A model generated the notes under the pieces. It saw only the letters and a list, made by a program, of their open reading frames with translations. It had not been told where the DNA came from and made no database searches. From Streptomyces bluensis (GTDB taxonomy: Bacteria > Actinomycetota > Actinomycetes > Streptomycetales > Streptomycetaceae): a stretch of 64,000 bases of DNA. A program made the position numbers and the translations under genes. The stretch lies in the NCBI RefSeq assembly GCF_014650715.1, contig NZ_BMVM01000011.1:62001-126000 (forward strand). Reading direction: 5' to 3'. Position 1 is the stretch's first letter. Each line of letters begins with the position of its first letter. Below are positions 9,419 to 18,602 of the stretch, one piece after another.

Positions 9419-9460
9419 GGACTTTCGACAAGGGGTTAGGAAAGGGGGTTTACAAAGTCC
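9419..9460. promoter_or_regulatory. Inverted repeat upstream of the ROK gene
   Basis: GGACTTT (9419-9425) and AAAGTCC (9454-9460) form a 7-bp dyad around an A/G-rich centre that includes the shared CAAGGGGTT. It lies 47-88 bases upstream of the ROK start, in the promoter region, and is a plausible autoregulatory operator. Confidence 0.5.
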
Positions 9461-9551
9461 GGCGGTGGCGGGACGGCACGTCAGCGTATGTGGCTGAAGA
9501 GCGCGCACCGCCGCGCGCGCCGGGGGCGCCGGCCGCCCAGGACCTGGGCTC

Positions 9552-10796
9552 TCAGTCGCCCAGTACCTCCCGCACGAACGCGTTCCGGAACGTGCCCGCC
9601 GGGTCCAGCTCCCCTGCCAGCGCCCGGAAGTCGCCCAGCCGCGGGTACCGCTCGCGCAGCACCGCCGACGGCACCGTGAACACCTTGCCCCAGTGCGGTC
9701 GCGGCTCATACGGGTCCAGGGCCTCCTCCACCCGCCGCACCACGGGCAGCACGGCCGCGGTGTCGTCGACCCACGTGAAGTGCAGGGCCACCGTGTCCCG
9801 CCCGAAGGAGGGGCTGAGCCACTGCTCGTCGGCGGCCACCGTACGCACCTCGCAGATCTGGAGCACCGGAGCCATCACCTCCCGTACGGCGTCCAGCGCG
9901 TGGAGCGCGTCCAGGGCGTACGGCCGCGGCAGCAGGTACTCCGACTGGAGCTCGGCCCCGCTGCTCGGCGTGAACTCCGGCCGGAAGTGCGGCAGTCGCT
10001 CGTGCCAGGGGCCGGGCACCCCGAACTGCGGCGTGCAGTTCTCCGCGGGCATCCCCGGCACCGGATGCACCGCCGCGGTCGCGGGCGCCGCCCACGGGAA
10101 GTCCACGGGCGGCTCGTCGGTGCGCCGCTTGACCCAGACGTGGTTGAAGCGCGGCTCCCGCCAGTCGGTGAACAGGCTGACGCTGTACGCGCTCGCCGCC
10201 ACGGCCGCGTGGTCGAGGCCGGCGAGCGGCAGGTCGACGTACACGTGCTGGCTCACCTCGAAGGCGGGCTCCAGGTCGAGCGTGAGCGCGGTGACGACAC
10301 CGAGGGCGCCCAGGGACGTCACGGCCCCGCCGAAGCGCGTATCGCCACGGCCGATCACGACGATCTCCCCGCCCGCCGTGACCAGCTCGACCTCGCGCAC
10401 GGCCGAGGCGAGCGGGCCGTTCGCGTTGCCCGACCCATGGGTGCCGGTCGCCACCGAGCCGGCCACCGAGATATGGGGGAGGGAGGCCAGGTTGGCCAGG
10501 GCCAGGCCGTGCCGGTGCACCGCGGCCGCGAGTTCCGCGTACCGGACGCCGCCCCCGACCCGTACCGTACGGGCCGCCGTGTCCACCTCGACCACCGGCG
10601 GCAGCGCGGTCAGCGACAGCAGCACGCCCTCGCTCCCCGGCTCGGCGATCTCGTTGAACGAGTGCCCGCTGCCGAGGACCCGCACCGCCCTGCTGCCCGC
10701 GACCAGGGCCCGCACCTCCTCGATGGAGTGCGGCCGGTGCAACTCCTTGGCCTTGTACGCGATGTTGCCGGCCCAGTTGGTCAGCGTGTCGGTCAT
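9552..10796 (-). CDS. aldO: Alditol oxidase (AldO, xylitol/sorbitol oxidase), FAD-dependent
   Basis: Oxidises the terminal CH2OH of alditols such as xylitol or sorbitol to aldoses with O2, giving H2O2. 414 aa against 418 for S. coelicolor AldO, and I recognise close similarity along the whole length. It belongs to the VAO flavoprotein family: an N-terminal FAD domain with the covalent flavin histidine in GSGHSFNEI (His45; His46 in AldO), VAGSVATGTHGSG and the C-terminal HWGKVFT motif. The ATG at 10796 (MTDTLTNW) follows AAGGGAC. There is no signal peptide, so it acts in the cytosol. Downstream on the same strand is the ROK sugar locus, 180 bases away; a functional link is only suggestive. Confidence 0.93.
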   Translation of the reverse strand: MTDTLTNWAGNIAYKAKELHRPHSIEEVRALVAGSRAVRVLGSGHSFNEIAEPGSEGVLLSLTALPPVVEVDTAARTVRVGGGVRYAELAAAVHRHGLALANLASLPHISVAGSVATGTHGSGNANGPLASAVREVELVTAGGEIVVIGRGDTRFGGAVTSLGALGVVTALTLDLEPAFEVSQHVYVDLPLAGLDHAAVAASAYSVSLFTDWREPRFNHVWVKRRTDEPPVDFPWAAPATAAVHPVPGMPAENCTPQFGVPGPWHERLPHFRPEFTPSSGAELQSEYLLPRPYALDALHALDAVREVMAPVLQICEVRTVAADEQWLSPSFGRDTVALHFTWVDDTAAVLPVVRRVEEALDPYEPRPHWGKVFTVPSAVLRERYPRLGDFRALAGELDPAGTFRNAFVREVLGD

Positions 10797-10891
10797 TCCG
10801 GGTCCCTTTCCCTCGTGCGCTCCGGCGTGTTCGGCGTGTACGACGTGGAGGCACGTGTACGACGGAATCCAACCCAGGGGACACCGAGTGA

Positions 10892-11815
10892 TCAACCCCG
10901 TGCGCTCCCCGTACCGTGCGCTTCGTCGGCGAGGACCTCGTGGATGACGTGCCGGGCGTGGGTCGCCATCACGGGGTTCGAGTCCCGGTAGGCCTGAAGT
11001 TCGAGGAGCGCGATCGACAGGGCCCAGCCGCGGCCGCGCGCCCAGGTGGCGTCGTCGGCGTCCAGACGGGCCCGGAAGGCGGCTCGCGCCGCGGCCGGGA
11101 GCACGTACCAGGCCACGATGAGGTCGACGGCGGGCTCGCCCAGGCCCAGGCAGCCGAAGTCGATGACCGCGCTGAGGCGTCCCTCGGCCAGCAACATGTT
11201 CCCGGGCTGGAGATCCGCGTGGATCCAGACCGGCGGCCCGGACCAGGCGGGGGCGAGCAGGGCGGCGTCCCACGCGGCGGTGGCCGTGTTGGTGTCGACG
11301 ACTCCCCGCAGCTCCGCCAGCGCGGCCCGGGTCACCGCATCCCGGGTCGCCAGGTGCTCGGCGCGGTAGGACGGCGGTCCGTCCGCGGGATCGATGTCAC
11401 GCAGCGCGGTGACGAACTCCGCCAGGTCCTCGGCGAGCGCGCCGGGTTCGGCGAGGTGCCCGACGGCCGGTGGCTCGCCGTCGAGCCAGCGGTAGACGGA
11501 CCAGGGCCGGGGCAGTCCCTCATCGGGTGTTCCCCTGCCCAGCGGTACGGGGATGGCGACGGGAAGCAGTGGTGCGAGCCGCGGCAGCCATCGGTGCTCC
11601 TTCTCGATGTCATCCGCGGCCCCGGCGGTGAGGGGCAGGCGGACCACCATGTCCTCGCCGAGCCGGTACATGGCGTTCGCCGTGCCGGCGGTGCCGACCC
11701 GCACCACCGGCAGGCCCGCCCACTGCGGAAACTGCGCGGCGACGAGCCGGCGCACGAGGGCGGCGCGGGTGGCGGGGTCGGTGTCGTGGCTGGGCTGGGA
11801 CGCGGCGGTATGCAT
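10892..11815 (-). CDS. Aminoglycoside phosphotransferase (APH)-family kinase
   Basis: Protein-kinase-like small-molecule kinase, 307 aa. The ATP-side lobe carries TANAMYRLGEDMVVRLP. The catalytic loop is HADLQPGNML (Brenner motif, Asp base) and the metal-binding motif VIDFGCLGLG. The ATG at 11815 lacks a strong ribosome site, so a nearby alternative is possible. It is 95 bases upstream of aldO on the same strand, so the two may be co-transcribed. The family includes antibiotic, choline and sugar-like kinases, and the true substrate cannot be told. Related Streptomyces genes are often annotated as aminoglycoside phosphotransferases without evidence of resistance. Confidence 0.85.
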   Translation of the reverse strand: MHTAASQPSHDTDPATRAALVRRLVAAQFPQWAGLPVVRVGTAGTANAMYRLGEDMVVRLPLTAGAADDIEKEHRWLPRLAPLLPVAIPVPLGRGTPDEGLPRPWSVYRWLDGEPPAVGHLAEPGALAEDLAEFVTALRDIDPADGPPSYRAEHLATRDAVTRAALAELRGVVDTNTATAAWDAALLAPAWSGPPVWIHADLQPGNMLLAEGRLSAVIDFGCLGLGEPAVDLIVAWYVLPAAARAAFRARLDADDATWARGRGWALSIALLELQAYRDSNPVMATHARHVIHEVLADEAHGTGSARG

Positions 11816-11948
11816 CCGGCCATACGACTGGTCCGGAGCACCGGCCGTCAACGGATTTGCCCGCCGAAAGCAGGGCCCCGCCCCTACGCACCCCCACCCG
11901 GGGGCATAGCGTGAGGAGTCGTACATCCGATCCAGAAGGAGAAACGGG

Positions 11949-13268
11949 ATGGGCAGCCGCACCGCGCTGGTAGAGGATCTGATGGAGCGATTCCCGCACG
12001 TGCCGCGGGAAGCGGTCTTCAAGGAGGACCTGCTCCGGGGCGGTGTGGCCTTCGACGCGTCCGCCCTCAGCGACAACGAGAACGGCGAGGTCAAGCCGAA
12101 GTCGTACTTCATCTTCTCCTTCGACCACGGCACCCTGCCCGAGCTCGGCGAGGCCGCGCTGCGCCGCCCGCCGGAGGAGATCATCCTCACCGGAGGCCCG
12201 TACGACCTGCGCCGCACCGTCGTGTCCGTACGCGTCAACCCGTCCTCGCCGTACCGCGTGGCCGCCGACGAGGACGGGGTGCTCGGGCTCTACCTCGACG
12301 GGAAGCGCATCGCCGACGTTGGTGTGCCGCCGATGCCGGAGTACTACCGGCACACGCTCGCCAACGGGAAGTCCGTGATGGAGGTGGCCCCGACCATCCA
12401 GTGGGGTTACCTGATCTACCTCACCGTGTTCCGGGTGTGCCAGTACTTCGGCGCCAAGGAGGAGTGCCAGTACTGCGACATCAACCACAACTGGCGCCAG
12501 CACAAGGCGGCCGGGCGTCCCTACACCGGTGTCAAGGACGTCGAGGAGGTCCTGGAGGCGCTGGAGATCATCGACCGGTACGACACCGCGAAGGCGTCCA
12601 CGGCGTACACGCTCACCGGTGGTGCCATCACGTCGAAGGTCGCCGGGCGCGACGAGGCCGACTTCTACGGGCACTACGCCAAGGCCATCGAGGAGCGCTT
12701 CCCGGGGCGGTGGATCGGCAAGGTCGTCGCGCAGGCGCTGCCGCGGGACGACGTGCAGCGGTTCAAGGACTACGGGGTGCAGATCTACCACCCCAACTAC
12801 GAGGTGTGGGACCGGCGGCTGTTCGAGCTGTACTGCCCGGGCAAGGAGCGGTACGTGGGCCGCGACGAGTGGCACAAGCGCATCCTCGACTCGGCGGAGG
12901 TGTTCGGCGCGCGCAACGTGATCCCCAACTTCGTGGCGGGCGTGGAGATGGCCGAGCCCTTCGGGTTCACGACCGTCGACGAGGCCATCGCGTCGACCAC
13001 CGAGGGGCTGCGGTTCTTCATGTCCCACGGCATCACGCCCCGTTTCACCACCTGGTGCCCGGAGCCCACCACCCCGCTGGGCAAGGCGAACCCGCAGGGT
13101 GCGCCGCTGGAGTACCACATCCGGCTGCTGGAGGCGTACCGCGCCACGATGGACGACTTCGGGCTGTCGTCCCCGCCCGGATACGGCCCGCCCGGACCTG
13201 GTCGCGCGGTCTTCTCGGTGAGCTCGTTCATGGACAGCCTCCCGGCTGAGGAGCGCGTGGGCGCGTAG
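11949..13268 (+). CDS. Radical SAM protein with CX8CX2C cluster motif
   Basis: Putative radical S-adenosylmethionine enzyme, 439 aa. The three cysteines that would bind the 4Fe-4S cluster are Cys164, Cys173 and Cys176 (CQYFGAKEECQYC), a CX8CX2C spacing instead of CX3CX2C. They are followed by a barrel-like region with TLTGGAITSK (a glycine-rich SAM-contact strand) and TTWCPEP near the C-terminus. About 150 residues precede the cluster, unusually long for the family. The ATG at 11949 follows AAGGAG. It is divergent from the APH-like kinase. I do not know the substrate; no peptide precursor or cofactor pathway gene is adjacent. Confidence 0.8.
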   Translation: MGSRTALVEDLMERFPHVPREAVFKEDLLRGGVAFDASALSDNENGEVKPKSYFIFSFDHGTLPELGEAALRRPPEEIILTGGPYDLRRTVVSVRVNPSSPYRVAADEDGVLGLYLDGKRIADVGVPPMPEYYRHTLANGKSVMEVAPTIQWGYLIYLTVFRVCQYFGAKEECQYCDINHNWRQHKAAGRPYTGVKDVEEVLEALEIIDRYDTAKASTAYTLTGGAITSKVAGRDEADFYGHYAKAIEERFPGRWIGKVVAQALPRDDVQRFKDYGVQIYHPNYEVWDRRLFELYCPGKERYVGRDEWHKRILDSAEVFGARNVIPNFVAGVEMAEPFGFTTVDEAIASTTEGLRFFMSHGITPRFTTWCPEPTTPLGKANPQGAPLEYHIRLLEAYRATMDDFGLSSPPGYGPPGPGRAVFSVSSFMDSLPAEERVGA

Positions 13269-13270
13269 AG

Positions 13271-13299
13271 GCGCGCCCCGGGGCATGTGAAGGGCGCGC
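13271..13299 (+). terminator. Hairpin after the radical SAM gene
   Basis: GCGCGCCC (13271-13278) and GGGCGCGC (13292-13299) pair perfectly around a 13-base loop, starting two bases after the stop codon. It is followed by about 270 bases with no gene before the next start. Confidence 0.6.
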
Positions 13300-13360
13300 G
13301 TCAGCGAGTAACTTCCCGTGCGGGTGAGTCGATCGGGGCTGTCGTACGTAGAACTCATCA

Positions 13361-13410
13361 GCGGCAACTGGTGGCAACGGGCGGCAACGGGCGCGAACCG
13401 GCGGTAACCA
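13361..13410. repeat. Five decamer repeats in the promoter region of the CBM2 fusion gene
   Basis: Five consecutive 10-mers related to GCGGCAACGG (13361, 13371, 13381, 13391, 13401). The middle ones differ by one or two bases and the outer ones by more. A 10-bp period puts all copies on one DNA face. The array ends about 160 bases before the ATG at 13573. The rest of the gap 13300-13572 shows only a TACTTCTAGGGT element near 13490 that could serve as a -10 region. Confidence 0.65.
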
Positions 13411-13572
13411 CATCTGGACATGTGGCTTGTCAGTTGTGCGGGAACCGTGAAAAGCTCGGGGCCTGTCGTGAGATACCCCCAACTCCCTTACTTCTAGGGT
13501 GAGTTGCCCTTTGCATTGTGGATGCGCATCGTTTCAGATGGACGCACCTCGCTCTGTGGATGCAGGAGACCC

Positions 13573-15066
13573 ATGCCCCACCTGCCCAAGCCCCAGGACG
13601 CAACCGAAGCCGCGCTGCTCTCGGAGTGCTGGGACGCGGTCCTTTCGTACGCCGACCTGTGCACATCCGGGTCGGCCTCGGCCACCCAGCTGGCAACAGA
13701 GGCGTTCACGCACGGCATACAGCAGGCCCGCGCCGATGAGGCCAGAGCCGGCCGGGGCACGGGCCGAAGGGCGTTACGACTGCCCCGCATCCCCTTCCTG
13801 CTGGCCTCGGTCCGCACCACGGCCGCAGCCTGGGAGGCCCACGGGCGGGGCCCCCGCCTCGACGCCGATCTGCGGCTGTGGCTCAACTCCGACAAGGCCG
13901 CCCGGTACACCGGCCCGCCCCTGAACCGGCCGCTCGCGCTGCGTGGTCTGAGCGACATGCAGGAGCCGGACGCCGCCCTGCTGTGGCTGGTCGAGGTGGA
14001 GTCGCTGCCGCTGCCCGTCGTGGCCCGGCGCCTCCGGCTCGACCCGGCGAACGCCTCCAGGGAACTCGACCAGGTGCGCTCCCTGTTCCGGGAGCGTTGC
14101 CAGAGCAACCACCTCGACACACCCATGGACCCGGACTGCCGCAGCTACGCGCGGCTGCTCGACGCGGTCACCCGCTCCCCCGAGGCCGACACCCCCGAGG
14201 ACCTCTCACGGCACCTCGCCACCTGCGTCGAGTGCGCCGAGGCCGCCGCCTGCCTCCGGCTGCCGGGCAGCGGACTGCCCGCCGCGCTGGCGGGCGGTGT
14301 CATCGGCTGGGGCGGCCACGCCTACCTGGAACGGCGTCGCCGGGCCGCCGAGGCCGGGCTGATCCCCGGCCGCGCCGACCTGTCGGGCGCCGACCGGGGC
14401 CTGTCGCCGAGCAGGGAGCCGGCGCCCCGGGTCGGCCGCACCGGCATGCTGGTGGCCGCCGGGATCGTCTCCGTCCTGGCCCTCGCGGTCTCCCTCATGC
14501 CCTTCGGCTCCGAGAGCGGCACCCTGGCCCAGGACGACCCGTCGAGCCGTCAGCCCGTGGCGGACCCGGACGTGTCGCTGCCGACGGTGGCGCCGCTGCC
14601 GTCCGACACCTCGGGCGACCCGTCGGAGATACCGCGAGCCGACGCCAGCCGCACCCCGGCCCGCGACTCCGACCCGGAACCACAGGGCGAGGGCTCGTCC
14701 CCGGCGCGCGTTTCGCACCGGCCGGTCACGCCCGACGAGTCGGGCTCCTCCTTCTGCCGACTCCGCTACGAGATAGTCAACGAGTGGCCCGACGGCTTCC
14801 AGGCCACCGTCACGGTCACCTCCGCCGAGACCCTCGACGACTGGCGCATCGGCTGGACCTTCAAGGACGGCCAGCGCATCACCCAGATGTGGGACGGCTC
14901 CTCCGACCAGGACGGCTCCCGTGTCACGGCGACCCCCGCCGACTACAACCAGTCCGTCGACGCCGGCAGCCCCTTCGGCGTGGGCTTCCTCGCCTCCTGG
15001 CAGGGCGACAACTCCACCCCACGCGACTTCACGCTGAACGGCCGGAGCTGCACGAAGGTGAGCTGA
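13573..15066 (+). CDS. Sigma-factor-like / zinc anti-sigma / transmembrane / CBM2 fusion protein
   Basis: 497 aa with a striking layout. Residues 1-180 resemble a degenerate ECF sigma factor: a region-2-like helix near 15-50 and a region-4-like helix-turn-helix near 130-175. Residues 211-221 hold HxxxCxxC (His214, Cys218, Cys221), the zinc anti-sigma signature. A single membrane helix spans 291-309, followed by a Pro/Ser/Asp-rich linker (310-393). Residues 395-494 form a carbohydrate-binding module of family 2, bounded by Cys395 and Cys493 and with exposed tryptophans (Trp405, Trp424, Trp428, Trp440, Trp476). The topology should be sigma-like part inside, CBM2 outside. It may sense cell-wall or plant polysaccharide. 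I chose the ATG at 13573, behind AGGAGACCC. A GH15 gene follows on the same strand. Confidence 0.8.
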   Translation: MPHLPKPQDATEAALLSECWDAVLSYADLCTSGSASATQLATEAFTHGIQQARADEARAGRGTGRRALRLPRIPFLLASVRTTAAAWEAHGRGPRLDADLRLWLNSDKAARYTGPPLNRPLALRGLSDMQEPDAALLWLVEVESLPLPVVARRLRLDPANASRELDQVRSLFRERCQSNHLDTPMDPDCRSYARLLDAVTRSPEADTPEDLSRHLATCVECAEAAACLRLPGSGLPAALAGGVIGWGGHAYLERRRRAAEAGLIPGRADLSGADRGLSPSREPAPRVGRTGMLVAAGIVSVLALAVSLMPFGSESGTLAQDDPSSRQPVADPDVSLPTVAPLPSDTSGDPSEIPRADASRTPARDSDPEPQGEGSSPARVSHRPVTPDESGSSFCRLRYEIVNEWPDGFQATVTVTSAETLDDWRIGWTFKDGQRITQMWDGSSDQDGSRVTATPADYNQSVDAGSPFGVGFLASWQGDNSTPRDFTLNGRSCTKVS

Positions 15067-15264
15067 GGCCGCCGGGAGGGCCCAGGCAGCCGCCCCAGAC
15101 GGGCGCCGGCCCGGTGAGGCGTCCGGTCCGGTGAGGCCCGCCGGTACTCCCAGGCGGTGGAGCCGCACGATGTCACCGGTCTGCACCCCCCGCGGGGCGC
15201 GGCCCCCGTACTCGATCGCCCCGCCCCGCATGCCCGGGGCGGCGGGTGCGTCGAGACTGGGCCC

Positions 15265-17073
<1,809 letters not shown>

Positions 17074-17082
17074 GAAAACCGA

Positions 17083-17113
17083 TTGACGCAGGTCCGTGGG
17101 GGCCCGCTAGGGT
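17083..17113 (+). promoter_or_regulatory. Candidate vegetative promoter upstream of rsgA
   Basis: TTGACG (17083-17088), a 19-base spacer and TAGGGT (17108-17113) resemble a Streptomyces HrdB-type promoter. Transcription would start near 17120, about 60 bases before a short ORF and 200 before rsgA. Confidence 0.5.
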
Positions 17114-17182
17114 GAGGGCACTTCGGGTGGTGGCCGGTGGCCGCCGCCGTCGAACCGGGCGAGGAACGGGAGGTGTTGACCG

Positions 17183-17260
17183 ATGGCTGTCATTGCGATG
17201 GGTGTTGCCCGCATCCGCATCCAGGAATCCATCAAGTCCACCTCCGTGGTCACCGGCTGA
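17183..17260 (+). CDS. Putative 25-residue leader ORF
   Basis: ATG at 17183 is preceded by GGGAGGTGTTGACCG, a strong ribosome site, and runs 25 codons to TGA (begins MAVIAMGVARIR, ends STSVVTG). It lies between the candidate promoter at 17083-17113 and the rsgA TTG start at 17321. It could be a leader peptide, a short regulatory ORF or chance. Its third-position GC is about 80 percent, lower than the genes around it, so coding status is uncertain. I recognise no family. Confidence 0.4.
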   Translation: MAVIAMGVARIRIQESIKSTSVVTG

Positions 17261-17320
17261 CACCTCGATCTGTGCCGCGCGCATTCGCGCCTGCCGGGGC
17301 CACCCTGTGAAGGGTCTCCC

Positions 17321-18466
17321 TTGACTTCCTCTCCCTCCTCTCCGTCCTCTCCGTCCTCTTCCTTCTCTCCCACCTCTTCTTCTGCTGCTGCTTCCTCCGC
17401 TCTGGCTCGCTACGGCTGGGACCAGGCGTGGGCGGACGAGTTCGCCCCGTACGACGCCGAAGGGCTCCTGGCCGGGCGGGTGATCCGGGTCGACCGGGGC
17501 CAGTGCGACGTGATCACCGCCGACGGGGTCGTGCGCGCGGACACCGCGTTCGTGACACCGCACGACCCGCTGCGCGTCGTGTGCACCGGCGACTGGGTCG
17601 CCGTCGAGCCCACGGGCAACCCCCGCTACGTACGGGCGTATCTGCCGCGCCGTACGGCCTTCGTGCGCTCCACCTCCTCCAAGCGGTCCGAGGGGCAGAT
17701 CCTCGCGGCCAACGTCGACCACGCGGTCGTCGCCCTGTCCCTCGCCGCGGAACTCGACCTCGGCCGGGTCGAACGCTTCCTGGCGCTCGCCTGGGAGTCC
17801 GGCGCACAGCCCGTCGTAGTGCTGACCAAGGCCGACCTCGTACCGGACGCGGTGACACGCGCCCACCTGGTGCAGGACGTGGAGACGAGCGCGCCCGGAG
17901 TGCCGGTGCTGCCCGTCAGCGCCGCGTTCGGGGACGGCCTGGACGTCCTCGCGGCGGTGGTCTCCGGGGGCACGTCCGTGCTGCTCGGGCAGTCCGGCGC
18001 GGGCAAGTCGACCCTCGCGAACGCGCTGCTCGGCACGGACGTCATGGAGGTCCAGGCCACGCGTGACGTCGACGGCAAGGGCCGCCACACCACCACGACG
18101 CGCAATCTCCTCGCGCTGCCCGGCGGCGGTGTGCTCATCGACACCCCCGGGCTGCGCGGCGTCGGCCTCTGGGACGCCGGGACCGGGGTCGGCCAGGTGT
18201 TCTCGGAGATCGAGGAACTGGCCGCCGAGTGCCGCTTCCACGACTGCGCGCACGCCGCGGAGCCGGGGTGCGCGGTCCTCGCCGCCGTCGACTCCGGCGC
18301 GCTGCCGGAGCGGCGCCTCGACAGTTACCGGAAGCTGCTCCGCGAGAACCAGCGGATCGTCGCGAAGACGGATGCGAGGGTGCGGGCGGAGATCCGCCGG
18401 GAGTGGAAGCGGAAGGGCGCCGAGGGGCGCGCGGCGATGGAGGCGAAGAAGGGGCGCTGGATGTAA
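17321..18466 (+). CDS. rsgA: Ribosome small subunit-dependent GTPase A
   Basis: Circularly permuted GTPase that helps mature the 30S subunit, 381 aa. An OB-fold N-terminal domain (about 45-125) is followed by the G4 motif TKAD, then G1 GQSGAGKST, G3 DTPG, and a C-terminal zinc-binding region CRFHDCAHAAEPGC. The order G4-G1-G3 is diagnostic. The TTG start at 17321 sits behind GAAGGG; the first 28 residues are a Ser/Pro-rich low-complexity tail encoded by a pyrimidine-rich tract, unlike the conserved body. The gene is followed by a hairpin and then DNA-repair genes on the same strand. Confidence 0.93.
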   Translation: MTSSPSSPSSPSSSFSPTSSSAAASSALARYGWDQAWADEFAPYDAEGLLAGRVIRVDRGQCDVITADGVVRADTAFVTPHDPLRVVCTGDWVAVEPTGNPRYVRAYLPRRTAFVRSTSSKRSEGQILAANVDHAVVALSLAAELDLGRVERFLALAWESGAQPVVVLTKADLVPDAVTRAHLVQDVETSAPGVPVLPVSAAFGDGLDVLAAVVSGGTSVLLGQSGAGKSTLANALLGTDVMEVQATRDVDGKGRHTTTTRNLLALPGGGVLIDTPGLRGVGLWDAGTGVGQVFSEIEELAAECRFHDCAHAAEPGCAVLAAVDSGALPERRLDSYRKLLRENQRIVAKTDARVRAEIRREWKRKGAEGRAAMEAKKGRWM

Positions 18467-18500
18467 GGGCGCCGGGGGCGATCCCTGGGGGCGAGGCTCG

Positions 18501-18518
18501 CTGGGGGGGCGCCCCCAG
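18501..18518 (+). terminator. Hairpin after rsgA
   Basis: CTGGGGG and CCCCCAG form a 7-bp stem with a four-base loop, 34 bases past the rsgA stop and before the Ada/AlkA start. Confidence 0.55.
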
Positions 18519-18602
18519 CCCCGCCTCCCCCGCATGCCGCGCTCCAACGCCGTGTCCGATTCCCGCCAGCCCCGACCCCCGCCGTCGTCCATCCTGGGAA
18601 GC

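Noticed and set aside
17107..17373. Minus-strand ORF across the rsgA leader region
   Set aside because: Acidic Glu/Gly-rich complement of the Ser/Pro-coding pyrimidine tract; no start signal.
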